Positions 22,913-32,086 of a stretch of 53,123 bases of DNA are shown piece after piece (position 1 is the stretch's first letter; the number at the start of each line of letters is the position of its first letter). Where the stretch lies: the NCBI GenBank assembly GCA_028278265.1, contig JANQET010000408.1, positions 1 through 53,123 on the forward strand, read 5' to 3'. Made by a program: the position numbers and the translations under genes. The stretch comes from Myxococcota bacterium (lineage in GTDB: Bacteria > Myxococcota_A > Polyangia > JAAYKL01). A model generated the notes under the pieces. That model ran no database searches and had not been told where the DNA came from. It was given only the letters and a program-made list of their open reading frames with translations.

Positions 22913-25513
22913 TCAATCGAAAAAGGGTGAAATCCACTGCCAGCCCACACCTAGGGTGACGTTGGGGGTCTTCCAATGGTCGTGACGCCAGGGCAATGCA
23001 CCATCGATCGGCACGATCCACTCGGCGCCCAACTGGAGTCGCACCCGCTCTAAAAAGCTCAGCGCGACGAACACTTGGGTCACCGGAGCGGAGCACCGCT
23101 TGAAGTTTCGCTCAAAGGCCAGCTGATCGCAGTGCTTGCGGTCCGAATACCGGCGCTCCTCGTCGGGGAGCAACCCCCCGTCCGTGCTGAACTGATAGCC
23201 GATTCGATGGCCCAGACGCAGGTGAATCCACGGTTCGGGCAACACAGGCAGCCGGAACTCAAATCCGACCATCGGGGTGAAAGTAAACAACACCTCATCG
23301 AAATCCCCGGAGTACAGCTCACTTCCCCCTTGAATTTCGAGGGCATTGTTCAATCTGGCCCAATTGGGCAGGGCCCACGAGGTGCTCCAGCCGAGCTCCG
23401 AGCCCCGCCCCACGGTGAGATAGACAATGGTTTCCGGCGGTGTGGGCACCACGTAGTACAACATCGGTTTACCAAAGGTCTTGATCAGAAACTCCTGACT
23501 CAGGGGCAGCTTGTCGGCGAAGTTCTCCACATAGTAGAGAAACTCGGAGTGCATTTTCTTGGCCGCCTGGGTGGCTTCATCCCGTTCCAACCCCAGGTCG
23601 GCAAATTCAAATTCATACACGCTGAGCAGTCGCAGAAAATGTTCGAACTCGTTCTCGTCCCCCTGCTGGACCCAGATTTCTCTTCGATCGGCGTCCACGT
23701 CATCGGGTACCAGCACGCCCTCTACGAGCGGGGGCGCCGCGCCGTCGCCGGCCAGCTGGCAGTGGATGTGGGTCACCTGGCAATCCGGTTTGAGTTGACC
23801 GCAGTGGGCGTATAGCCGATCGAGGGAGGCCTGCAGCAAAATTTTGAAGTCGCGATGCTCGTTTTGTGGGTCGTCGCGGCAGATTCCCTGGTGCTCGATG
23901 AAGCCATCGGTCTGCCCCTTCCGATCCACCGGCCACTCGTCGAACCAGGCGCGCAGGCAATGAAACGGACGCCAAGAGGCGATCCAATTCGCCTGCTGTT
24001 CCGGTGTCAGGGCGGGGGGCAGCTGTTCGGGATAGTGCTCGATCCGTTTGTCCTGAGCGGCCAGATAGCGCTGCAAAAAACGGCGGGCGTCGTGCATCCC
24101 CAGGAAGAAATCGTACTGGCGAAACTTGGCATCGAAGAACCCGAAGAAGTTTCCCAGCACCCCGCTGGCGTTGGGAAAATCGCGGGTGGTCAGGGCCATG
24201 CGGTCCCGCACCTCGGGGTGTTCTTCGATCAGGGTGTAGAGCTCCTTGGCCCGGGCCGAATCGATCACGCTGCCCAACAGGATACCCAAGTAGTTAAAAA
24301 AGTTGCCGGTGGTCACCAGGCCGTTTTCTGATTTTTCCTCGTCCATGGGGTACGAGGTGTGGTCCGGATCCACATACCAGAACACCAGGTCGTCCGGAGC
24401 CTTTCCGCCGCTTGGCATCGTCCTGGTCAGCGGATCGTCGATCCAGAACAGCTCCCCGTGCTCGTCGCGGCGCAATCCCGCCTCGGCGATGCGGTAGGCC
24501 AGGCGCAGGGGACTGTTGTCGAAGACACCTCCGTCGATATAGCTGGCCGGTTCGCATTCGGAGAGGCGCTGGCCCGTCGGCGCGCTCTCGCAGGCGATGT
24601 CCTGCGGGGGAAAGACAATGGGAAAGGCGGCCGAGGCAAAGAGCACTTTGCGCAATAGGTTGAAGTTGGCCGCATCGTTCACGGCAATGGTCTGGTCGCC
24701 GGTACCGGCCTCATCGTCCGTCCCCAGAAAGGGCAACAGGGGTTGTTGGAGCTGGGGATCCAGATACCGGTAGTTGGTCACCCGGGGGGCTGAAAACGGC
24801 GGCTGGGCACTCTTGACGCGAATGACGAATTTTTCCTCCTGCCGGGGAATTGAAAACCGCTCCTGGACTTCGATGTCGTGGCTGGTGACCCGGGTCACCG
24901 CCGAGCCCATCACCATGTCGAGTTGTTTGCCGTCGCGCGGAAGAATCCCTTGCTCCCAACGCCGCTGAACGATTTTGGAGACCTCGTCCAAGGAGGTCCG
25001 GGACGATACGGTGGAGGAAGGAGCGTTTTTCACGTCGAGCAGTTTCTTCACGCTCATCTCTTTTGAGGTCCACACCTGATAAAACAGGCTCTCTGTGGGA
25101 AGGGATGGGGCATCGGCCGAGGTATGACAGGGGTCGCTCGTCAGTGAGCCGGATGGGGCCTCGCACCGGGCGCTCATGGCGATGATCGTCAACAGGGCGT
25201 TGATCGTTCCGGCCGAGGCCCCGGTGACGATGCGCAGATCGTAGAGCCCGGGGTTGCGCTTGATGAACTCGGTCAAGTAGTACATGTACCCGGATTCATA
25301 AGCGCCCAGCGACGAACCGCCGCGAACGGTGATCGACAGGGGGCTGGGCCGAGGGGGGTCGTCTTGGCCGGCGCTGTCGCCGGACTTCTGCTCCGGCATT
25401 GGGTCAGCCGGCGGGACGTCCTGAGCATACGCCGTGCTCATGAAGGGGGGCGCGTGGAGACATAGTTGAACGGTGATGGCTGTTGTCAGTACACCCGTCA
25501 TGCTGTTGTTCAT
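22913..25513 (-). CDS. Secreted patatin-like phospholipase with C-terminal beta-rich domain
   Basis: About 866 residues from ATG 25513 (GAGG 7 nt upstream). Signal peptide ends near AYA-QD (residue 30). The patatin domain shows the oxyanion loop VRGGSSLGAYESG, nucleophile Ser100 in GASAG and the Asp327-Gly-Gly (YIDGGVFDNSPL), so the catalytic dyad is complete. A roughly 330-residue region with several Cys pairs follows. The last 150 residues are beta-rich with alternating hydrophobics (TPMVGFEFRLPVLPEPWIHL, VTQVFVALSFLERVRLQLGA) and end in WISPFFD. This recalls outer-membrane barrels or the type Vd PlpD layout, but no POTRA is recognised. Reaction: hydrolysis of phospholipid acyl esters outside the cytoplasm. 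It lies 35 bp after the C25 peptidase gene and may be cotranscribed. Confidence 0.83.
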   Translation of the reverse strand: MNNSMTGVLTTAITVQLCLHAPPFMSTAYAQDVPPADPMPEQKSGDSAGQDDPPRPSPLSITVRGGSSLGAYESGYMYYLTEFIKRNPGLYDLRIVTGASAGTINALLTIIAMSARCEAPSGSLTSDPCHTSADAPSLPTESLFYQVWTSKEMSVKKLLDVKNAPSSTVSSRTSLDEVSKIVQRRWEQGILPRDGKQLDMVMGSAVTRVTSHDIEVQERFSIPRQEEKFVIRVKSAQPPFSAPRVTNYRYLDPQLQQPLLPFLGTDDEAGTGDQTIAVNDAANFNLLRKVLFASAAFPIVFPPQDIACESAPTGQRLSECEPASYIDGGVFDNSPLRLAYRIAEAGLRRDEHGELFWIDDPLTRTMPSGGKAPDDLVFWYVDPDHTSYPMDEEKSENGLVTTGNFFNYLGILLGSVIDSARAKELYTLIEEHPEVRDRMALTTRDFPNASGVLGNFFGFFDAKFRQYDFFLGMHDARRFLQRYLAAQDKRIEHYPEQLPPALTPEQQANWIASWRPFHCLRAWFDEWPVDRKGQTDGFIEHQGICRDDPQNEHRDFKILLQASLDRLYAHCGQLKPDCQVTHIHCQLAGDGAAPPLVEGVLVPDDVDADRREIWVQQGDENEFEHFLRLLSVYEFEFADLGLERDEATQAAKKMHSEFLYYVENFADKLPLSQEFLIKTFGKPMLYYVVPTPPETIVYLTVGRGSELGWSTSWALPNWARLNNALEIQGGSELYSGDFDEVLFTFTPMVGFEFRLPVLPEPWIHLRLGHRIGYQFSTDGGLLPDEERRYSDRKHCDQLAFERNFKRCSAPVTQVFVALSFLERVRLQLGAEWIVPIDGALPWRHDHWKTPNVTLGVGWQWISPFFD

Positions 25514-25548
25514 TGGCCGCCTCACTGGTTTGGGTAGGAAGGTGTTGC

Positions 25549-27912
25549 TCAGCGAAAGAAGATCGCGAGAAGGGATCTCACATTCGGACCTGGGGAGAAA
25601 CCGCCCGGCGTCCGGCAACCGCAACCGGAGTCATCCCCATCTCCGGAGCCGTCGTCATTGTCGTCGTCATCGTCCCCATCCGCATCACTGTCGCTGTCCC
25701 CATCGGCATCTCCGTCGGCATCCCCATCGGCGTCCCCATCGGCATCCCCATCGGCATCCCCGTCACTGTCTGAGTCCGCATCGGAATCGCTGTCCGAATC
25801 GCTGTCCGAGTCGCTGTCGGAATCGGCGTCTGAGTCACTGTCCGAATCGGCGTCTGAGTCACTGTCCGAGTCGGCGTCTGAGTCACTGTCCGAGTCGGCG
25901 TCACTGTCACTATCCGTGTCACTGTCGGCGTCGCTGTCCGTGTCCACATCTCCGGCACCGTTGATATAGACTGTGGGATCGCCGAAGAGCAGGGTTTCGT
26001 AATAGATCCAGCGCATGCACGGTTCGTCGATCCGCTCGACCAGATCCTGTTTGTGATCCGCGTGAATCTGGCCCAGGACCGTCATCTCCTCGCCGAACAC
26101 CGCGTCCCAGAACTCCCGGTGAAACCGGTTGGACGGACCGTCGGTGGTGTCCTCGTCCCCCCAGCCGTAGCGCACATTGAAGATGACCGCAAAGGCGCCG
26201 TTGGGGGAGATGGTGGTGAAGTACTCGGCCATGCAGTTCGAGGTGTCGAAACCGCCGGGCAGACACCCCTGGGAGTAGGCGAAAAACGGTTTGCTGTTGT
26301 CGAGCGCCATCACGTCGGAGCCGCCCATTGTCATCACATTCGTCTGGGAGGCGTGGCCGAAGTGGTTGACCCAGGCGATCGAATCGGAGTTCATCCGGGA
26401 CATCAGTGCGCTTTTGGAGAACTCCCCATCTTGAGCATAGAGGGTTTCGGTGGTGAACTCGGGATCCGCAGCAAACCCGGCGGTGGTCATGCCGTTGGTG
26501 GTGGCCCCATTGACAATCTCTTCGAGGGAAGCCTTGGCGTAATCTGAAATTCCTCCGAATCCCAGGTGCTCACCGGCCATCAAATTGCCGTGTTTGAACG
26601 CCCCGTCCGGATCCTCGTTTTCAAAGAATATCGTCTTGTTGACCCAGTTGGCCACCTGATCCCCATTGTCCGACGGCACGCGCCCCAAGTAGACATCCAG
26701 CAGCAGGTCCACGTCGCCGCCCCCCTCCCCGTCGGTGGGTTCGCCCCATTGGCCATCCCCGTCATTGTTGAACGGGCCGTCCAGGCAGGCGTAGTAGTGG
26801 TCCGTGGGCATCGTGGTATCGTAGGGGGGATCGTCCGGGTAAACATCCGGGGTCCAGCTGACGACGAAGAAGGTGCGCGCCGGTACGATATCAATGTCCC
26901 CCACCAGCAGCACCGAGTGGATGCCCCACTGCTCGTATTTTTCGGTGATGTAGTTGCGAATCTTCTCGATGGTGTCCGCTCCGTCGATCGAGCTCTGAAT
27001 CGATTCGATGGTCTCGATCACGGTATCGACCCCCAGGGCGATTTTGTGGTCCCTGAATGACGCCAGGCTGCCCGCGCCGGTGGCACTGGCCAACGTCTCG
27101 CTGGTGATGATCACGTATTGAGGATCCCCCTGTTTTCGAGGGACCGCAGCTTTTTGATACGGGATCAGCGCCGCCGGATTCTCGACCCGATCGGCGACGG
27201 GAAACATCGGGTGGGGCCGGATGGACAACCCTTTTCCCGCTGCGGGATCCGGTTCGAGCTCGACCTCCAGGGTGAAGGACCGGCTGTAGTGGATCTCGCG
27301 GGCGGCCGGGTTGTACTTGACCGGAAACAGTTTGACCATCAGCACCGGTACGCCGCGGCTTTTCTGCACGCCGATTATTTCGACGTCCTCAAAGGGATAG
27401 GAACGGTTCGCGCCGTAGACGGTCGGCCGGGGCAGGGTGCGCTTGCCGCTGGGTCCGATGGAGAGGGGGAACGGCGCTCGACCCGGGGCGATCAAGTGCT
27501 TGCCGGGGAGCGTTGCGATCCCCTTCGGCGTGTAGCGCACCTGCTTCATCCGATATCCCGGAGGAAGTATCAGGTTGGCCGAAACAAAGGGCAGCGCCGG
27601 TTCGCCGATGTTTTTTTGAACAGCTGCCGTGCCCAGACCGACCGCGACCCAGCTGTCCCCCGCGCTGTTGAGGAAATAGTCTGATGGGCTCACGTGGGGC
27701 GCCGGTGCCCTGTATTCCAGCACCATTCGGTTGACGGACATCTCTTTGACGTTGACCAGAATCGGCGCCTGGACCGGTTGATTTGATGTTTGTTCGATTA
27801 TTGAACGAGCGGGTTGCCATTGATCCGCTTCCACCTGCTGGCTCAACCCCATCGAGAACAACAGCGCGGCCGAGTAGGCCATCCCCCATATTTTCCGTGA
27901 ACGCCTTGGCAT
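25549..27912 (-). CDS. Gingipain-like C25 family cysteine peptidase with Asp-rich linker and MYXO-CTERM-like tail
   Basis: 787 residues. Signal peptide ([19 protein letters not shown]), then a propeptide-like beta domain (to about 255) as in C25 peptidases. The catalytic domain (about 262-645) has His520 in VNHFGHASQ and Cys550 in [12 protein letters not shown], matching the gingipain His/Cys dyad. [11 protein letters not shown] and [13 protein letters not shown] are further family marks. About 105 residues of Asp-Ser/Ala/Gly repeats follow. The tail starts [10 protein letters not shown] and ends SLLAIFFR, a Cys-containing signal, short hydrophobic run and terminal Arg resembling MYXO-CTERM sorting signals, though the hydrophobic run is shorter than usual. 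Surface display after processing is inferred. AAGGAG precedes the ATG. Confidence 0.88.
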   Translation of the reverse strand: MPRRSRKIWGMAYSAALLFSMGLSQQVEADQWQPARSIIEQTSNQPVQAPILVNVKEMSVNRMVLEYRAPAPHVSPSDYFLNSAGDSWVAVGLGTAAVQKNIGEPALPFVSANLILPPGYRMKQVRYTPKGIATLPGKHLIAPGRAPFPLSIGPSGKRTLPRPTVYGANRSYPFEDVEIIGVQKSRGVPVLMVKLFPVKYNPAAREIHYSRSFTLEVELEPDPAAGKGLSIRPHPMFPVADRVENPAALIPYQKAAVPRKQGDPQYVIITSETLASATGAGSLASFRDHKIALGVDTVIETIESIQSSIDGADTIEKIRNYITEKYEQWGIHSVLLVGDIDIVPARTFFVVSWTPDVYPDDPPYDTTMPTDHYYACLDGPFNNDGDGQWGEPTDGEGGGDVDLLLDVYLGRVPSDNGDQVANWVNKTIFFENEDPDGAFKHGNLMAGEHLGFGGISDYAKASLEEIVNGATTNGMTTAGFAADPEFTTETLYAQDGEFSKSALMSRMNSDSIAWVNHFGHASQTNVMTMGGSDVMALDNSKPFFAYSQGCLPGGFDTSNCMAEYFTTISPNGAFAVIFNVRYGWGDEDTTDGPSNRFHREFWDAVFGEEMTVLGQIHADHKQDLVERIDEPCMRWIYYETLLFGDPTVYINGAGDVDTDSDADSDTDSDSDADSDSDSDADSDSDSDADSDSDSDADSDSDSDSDSDSDSDADSDSDGDADGDADGDADGDADGDADGDSDSDADGDDDDDNDDGSGDGDDSGCGCRTPGGFSPGPNVRSLLAIFFR
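25627..25953 (-). repeat. Long Asp-Ser/Ala/Gly coding repeat
   Basis: About 54 degenerate hexanucleotide units encode the acidic linker of the C25 peptidase. Units are GAC plus TCN, GCN or GGN. This is a slippage-prone tract and a place where assembly length errors are likely. Confidence 0.85.
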
Positions 27913-28051
27913 CGCAACTCCTTGTACGGTTTATTCCTTTGTCCATCATCGGTGATCCGCGGTAAGATTTGTAGATTTTTTTTGATCGAGACGAAGATTG
28001 CCGCGGGAAGTGTGCAGCGCTCGTCGAATCGACGTGATTTTCGGCCCAGCG

Positions 28052-28198
28052 CTATGCTGGCTTGATCCATTTTCCGTCGCCGGTCTCGAGCACTGCACCG
28101 CCTCCGGTTTCAACAGCGAGTCCGTTGCACGTCCAGACATAGGGGGCGTCACTTTCGCAGAGGGTAACGCCAGAGTTGATTTTCGCTGTTTCGAGCAT
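28052..28198 (-). CDS. Small protein of unknown function (48 aa)
   Basis: In the 390-bp region between the divergent C25 and DUF5714 genes, the minus strand has ATG at 28198 with GGGAG 6 nt upstream. The frame starts MLETAKINSGVTLCESDAPY and continues VWTCNGLAVETGG, AVLETGDGKWIKPA, then TAG. It has two Cys, a Thr/Gly/Val-rich strand-like pattern and a sensible composition. No family recognised. Flanking stretches 27913-28051 and 28199-28302 show no other gene; the former holds the upstream region of the C25 gene. Confidence 0.45.
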   Translation of the reverse strand: MLETAKINSGVTLCESDAPYVWTCNGLAVETGGGAVLETGDGKWIKPA

Positions 28199-28302
28199 CT
28201 GCTTCTCCCGCCGCTGTCTATATACCGATCACCGAGTTTTGGCAGCGACAATTGTCAGCTGTGATCTTGACCGATTCGCCAAATAGCGCTTTTCTAGCAG
28301 TG

Positions 28303-29091
28303 ATGAAACGGAGCGATATCCCAAACAATATCAGTCAAAATATCCAATCGATCCGGCCGATCCAATCCACCGCATCGACCAACTGTATGATCTGTAATGC
28401 CCCCCTCGAGTATCACAACACTTCGGTGATCAAGAGTTGCTTCTACTGCAATCAGCAGATCTCGTCCAACGCCAGCTGCCGCAACGGCCATTTCGTTTGC
28501 GACACCTGTCACGCCGGTGAGGCGGTGGCAGTGATCGCACAGATTTGTCAGCACACCGGCGAGACCGACATGATCACCCTGCTCAAGAAGCTGCGCGCCC
28601 ATCCAGCCGCGCATCTGCACGGGCCGGAGCACCACGTGATGGTCCCGGCGATCATCGTCTCCACCTACCGCAATCTGGGAGGTGCGGTAAAAGGCGATAT
28701 GCTCGCCACCGCGATCGAGCGGGCCGGTCAGGTTGCCGGAGGGTTCTGCGGTTTTATGGGCGCTTGTGGCGCAGCGGTGGGAATCGGCATCGGATTCAGT
28801 GTGCTGCTGGAGGGGACGCCGCTTACCCCGGCCGTGCGCCAGTTGGCCAATCGACTCACGGGGATAGCGCTCCGGGAAATCTCGGCTGTCGAAGCGGCCC
28901 GGTGCTGTCAGCGGGATTGCGCTGTCTCCCTCAACGTAGCCGCACGAGAGTCAGCCGAGATTCTCCCCGTCCCCCTGCGCGCTGATGACGACTTGAGATG
29001 CTCACAAGTTCGACACAACAAGGAATGTATTCATCGCGTCTGCCCGTTCTTTCCGCCAAATGTCAAAAAGAGCGATAGCGATAGGGGCTAA
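28303..29091 (+). CDS. DUF5714 domain protein, zinc-binding
   Basis: About 262 residues. From the segment NCMICNAPLEY on it shows CFYCNQQISSNASCRNGHFVCDTCH, a treble Cys/His metal-binding set. HLHGPEHHVMVPAIIVSTYRNLGG, AGGFCGFMGACGAAVGIGIG and AARCCQRDCAVSLNVA follow, which I know from DUF5714 proteins (often fused to or beside SAM-dependent enzymes in archaea and bacteria). Here it stands alone. The many conserved Cys and His suggest metal or Fe-S binding, but the reaction is unknown. The C-terminus adds ECIHRVCPFFPP. I start at ATG 28303; no Shine-Dalgarno is visible, and TTGACC lies exactly 36 nt upstream, in line with a leaderless mRNA. A TTG at 28252 is possible. Confidence 0.72.
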   Translation: MKRSDIPNNISQNIQSIRPIQSTASTNCMICNAPLEYHNTSVIKSCFYCNQQISSNASCRNGHFVCDTCHAGEAVAVIAQICQHTGETDMITLLKKLRAHPAAHLHGPEHHVMVPAIIVSTYRNLGGAVKGDMLATAIERAGQVAGGFCGFMGACGAAVGIGIGFSVLLEGTPLTPAVRQLANRLTGIALREISAVEAARCCQRDCAVSLNVAARESAEILPVPLRADDDLRCSQVRHNKECIHRVCPFFPPNVKKSDSDRG

Positions 29092-29120
29092 ACCACGCAG
29101 TTATCCGTATCGATTGAGAG

Positions 29121-31943
29121 CTAGCGGGTCAATGTGGTGAGGAGAATATTGATCAGCGAGGATCCCGCGCCGACCAGGCGGCAGCCGCATCCGCCGTCGT
29201 CTCCGTCTCCTGAGTCGTCGTCATCGTCGGTGTCGGCGTCGCTATCGCTGTCGGAGTCGCTGTCCCCGTCTCCGTCTCCATCACTGTCCGAGTCGCTGTC
29301 AGAGTCACCGTCCGAGTCGCTGTCTGTGTCACTGTCCGAGTCACTATCGGCGTCGCTGTCGCTATCACTGTCCGAATCGCTATCCGAGTCACTATCGGAG
29401 TCGCTGTCACTATCGCTGTCTCCTCCCCCTTCCACGGTGACTTCTTTGTCTATCTCATCTGTCAACGGGGTGCTGGTGTCGCTCTGTACGGTCAGCTTTA
29501 CCGTGTAGGTCCCCGATTCAGCGTAGGTGTGCGAGGGATCCGCTTGGTCAGAGGTTTCCCCGTCGCCGAAATCCCACTCCCAGTCCGCTACCGAACAGTT
29601 GACACAGTTGCTCTGATCTTCGAACTCCACGGTCAGTTCGCCCGGGGTCGTCGTAAAGCCGAAGTCCGCCTGGACCGCCGCGGTGAACAGCTCGGTCTCC
29701 CAGATCCCCCGGCCGAAGGTGGCGGCCCGCAGCAACGGGGTGTCCCCTGAACCGCCGTAGAAAATCTCCAGCTCGAAGATCATCGTGTGGGGCAGGTTGT
29801 TGTCAAAGGGAACCCAGTCGTCGAGGGTGTTGTCCCGGTAGTACACCCCCACGTCCATGCCCAGGTACATGCCCTCGGCCTCGCCGTCGTGAAAGATGGT
29901 GCAGTTGTTCGGCAGATTGGGCAGGCTGCCGGAGATGTTGGTCCACGTGTCGCCCGCATCGTCGGAGATGAAGACCTTTTCCCCGTCCGAGTATCCCGAG
30001 AAGCTGGCCACCACTTTTTTCTCATCTCCCGGGAAGACGTGCAGGTAGGTCACGTACAGGCCGGGCAGGGAGCCGGTAACCTCGTCCCAGCTGCTGCCGC
30101 CGTTGGTGGTGCGCCAGATTTTTTCGCCCTTGGCCACGTACAGATAGTCCGGGTCAGAGGTGGCCACGGCGATGGCGTTGACGTTGCCGTCGCCGAAGCT
30201 GCCGATGGTGGTCCAGCTGCCCATGCCATTGGTGGTTTTGCGCACCCGATCGTTGCCGACGAATATCGTGTCGGAATCAGTGGGGTGCATCACGTAGGGG
30301 GTGATCCAATCCCCCTCTCCGGGCTGGCTGATGCTGGTGTTGGACGAGCCGCCGTTGGTGGATTTGTAAAACGTCCCCCGCTGGGAGGTGCCGTACTGCA
30401 CATTGTCGCTGTCGTGGGAGATCATCGCCTCCATGCCGTCGGCGCCGAGCCATTCGCTCCAGTTGTTGTTGACGAATTGACCGCTGCCGTTGTCCTGGGC
30501 CCCGGCGACGATTTTGTAGGCACTGCGTTGGGACAGACCCAGCCGATAGAACTGCCGCACACCGGTGCCGTTGGAGATGCGGTTCCAGGAGGTGCCGATG
30601 TACGTTGACGCGGTGCCGTCCGACCCCATGTAGAGCGTGTCCCCGTAGGTGATCATCTCGTGGATGTCCACGTGGATGGCGCTGCTGTAGTTGTTGCTCC
30701 AACTGGAGCCGCCGTTGGTCGAGCGGTAGGTCTGCACCTCCCCGGCGAACATCTTGTCCGCGTTGGTTTGGGAGACGGCGAAGGTCATGTCGTACCAGGT
30801 CTGATACCCCGGCCCGGGCCAGTCGCTCAGTTTGGAGAAGGAGTCGCCGGTATTGGTCGACTGGTAGACGCCGTTGTTCGTCGACGCGACATAGATGTTG
30901 TTTGGCTCCGCTGCGGTGATCGCCAGTTGGGTCCGGCCGCTGGTCGAGACCGTCAGCTGCTCCCAATTTTCACCGGCGTCGGTGGAACGATAGACCAACG
31001 AGGGATCGGACGCATCCCGATATACATGGGTGTTGGTGTACACCGTATTGGGATCGCCCGGTTTGAACTCCAGGTCGTCGAAGGTGTCGTCGAGGACCTT
31101 GGTCCAGTTTTCGCCGGCGTCGGTGGTGCGGTAGACGCCGATGCTGGTGGCGACGAGCAGGATGTCCGGGTTGTCCGGATTGATCAGCAGCTCGCGGCAA
31201 TAGGTCTCGTCCTCCTGGTCGAAGGCAAAGCCGGTGGGGGCCCAGGTGTCGCCCCCGTCCGTGGTTTTGTAGACCCCGGCGGATTTGATATAGTAGGTGT
31301 GGTCCCCCTCGCCAGTGGCGATGTAAATCGTATCCGAATCGTCTGGATTGATCGCGATTTGGGAGATGCCGATGATCGGCAGCTTGCGGTCAATCAGCGG
31401 CTCCCAGGAGTTGCCTCCGGTGGTGGTCCGCCACAGGCCGCCGGTGGGCGCACCGATATAAATCGTGTCGCTGTCATTGGGATCCACTTTTATCGCGTCG
31501 ATGCGGCCCCCTTTGGACGATGACAACACCGGCCCCACCTCGACCCAGTCGCTGCGATCCCTATTGCGAAGGCCCAGCTTGGCATAGCGCTCGTCCCTTT
31601 TTTTGAGCTCCCGCACCATCAGCGGGGTGTTGATCCCCACCGATTTTCGCAAATTCGGATAGGAGCGCTGCTTGGCGATGTAGAGCGACCGCTCGACCTG
31701 CTTGAAACTCGCCCCGGGGAATTTTTGATAGTAGGCATCGAGCAACTGTCGGATTTTGATCAGATCCGGGTGACGTTGGTACATTTCGGCGATGATTGCG
31801 CCGCGGGTGGCGATGAACTCGGCGCGGGTTGCCGGGTCGGTGGCGTATGCCGTGTCCCTCTTACCGGCAGTGGCGGTCGTCCCCAACAGCAACAGGGTGA
31901 CTCCGAGCATTGTCGTCGTTAGATATTGAAAGAATGATTTCAT
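29121..31943 (-). CDS. Secreted BNR/VPS10-type beta-propeller protein with PKD domain and MYXO-CTERM-like tail
   Basis: 940 residues. Signal peptide ([15 protein letters not shown]), a helical region (30-130), then a long series of sialidase/BNR-type repeats of the form [26 protein letters not shown] and [13 protein letters not shown], building one or two beta-propellers. A PKD domain (about 785-850) carries [11 protein letters not shown] and [13 protein letters not shown]. About 65 residues of Asp/Ser/Gly repeats and the tail [23 protein letters not shown] follow. No enzymatic residues are identifiable; such proteins often bind glycans or partners. Very strong RBS (GAGGAGG). The tail is shared in type with the C25 peptidase, implying common surface sorting. 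Confidence 0.85.
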   Translation of the reverse strand: MKSFFQYLTTTMLGVTLLLLGTTATAGKRDTAYATDPATRAEFIATRGAIIAEMYQRHPDLIKIRQLLDAYYQKFPGASFKQVERSLYIAKQRSYPNLRKSVGINTPLMVRELKKRDERYAKLGLRNRDRSDWVEVGPVLSSSKGGRIDAIKVDPNDSDTIYIGAPTGGLWRTTTGGNSWEPLIDRKLPIIGISQIAINPDDSDTIYIATGEGDHTYYIKSAGVYKTTDGGDTWAPTGFAFDQEDETYCRELLINPDNPDILLVATSIGVYRTTDAGENWTKVLDDTFDDLEFKPGDPNTVYTNTHVYRDASDPSLVYRSTDAGENWEQLTVSTSGRTQLAITAAEPNNIYVASTNNGVYQSTNTGDSFSKLSDWPGPGYQTWYDMTFAVSQTNADKMFAGEVQTYRSTNGGSSWSNNYSSAIHVDIHEMITYGDTLYMGSDGTASTYIGTSWNRISNGTGVRQFYRLGLSQRSAYKIVAGAQDNGSGQFVNNNWSEWLGADGMEAMISHDSDNVQYGTSQRGTFYKSTNGGSSNTSISQPGEGDWITPYVMHPTDSDTIFVGNDRVRKTTNGMGSWTTIGSFGDGNVNAIAVATSDPDYLYVAKGEKIWRTTNGGSSWDEVTGSLPGLYVTYLHVFPGDEKKVVASFSGYSDGEKVFISDDAGDTWTNISGSLPNLPNNCTIFHDGEAEGMYLGMDVGVYYRDNTLDDWVPFDNNLPHTMIFELEIFYGGSGDTPLLRAATFGRGIWETELFTAAVQADFGFTTTPGELTVEFEDQSNCVNCSVADWEWDFGDGETSDQADPSHTYAESGTYTVKLTVQSDTSTPLTDEIDKEVTVEGGGDSDSDSDSDSDSDSDSDSDSDSDADSDSDSDTDSDSDGDSDSDSDSDGDGDGDSDSDSDSDADTDDDDDSGDGDDGGCGCRLVGAGSSLINILLTTLTR
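29193..29421 (-). repeat. Asp-Ser/Gly coding repeat
   Basis: Degenerate hexanucleotide units (GAC or GAT plus AGC/TCN/GGN) encode the linker between the PKD domain and the C-terminal Cys-Gly-Cys-Arg tail. Confidence 0.85.
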
Positions 31944-32086
31944 TTCTTCCTCCTCGTTGCCATAAGATCTAACAAGATTGCCCGCGCCATATCAATGAAA
32001 AAAAACGAATCGGGAAAAAATGGTATCGGCCGATCCCCGCCCTGAAGCACTTGACAACACCCGTCGATTGTTGGGATCTCCACGGG

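Noticed and set aside
25627-25953. Short regularly spaced repeats as a CRISPR array
   Set aside because: The 6-bp units have no spacers and encode an Asp-rich linker in the frame of the peptidase; the same applies to 17650-17805 and 29193-29421.
25578-25973. Other-frame open frames across the Asp-repeat tracts (Ser/Pro-rich or Thr/Arg-rich peptides)
   Set aside because: Hexanucleotide repeats keep all frames open; only the frame attached to a signal peptide and folded domains is meaningful.
27946-28251. 101-aa minus-strand frame in the 27913-28302 gap
   Set aside because: It has a random-like composition, no ribosome-binding site, and overlaps the better-supported 48-aa frame in another frame.
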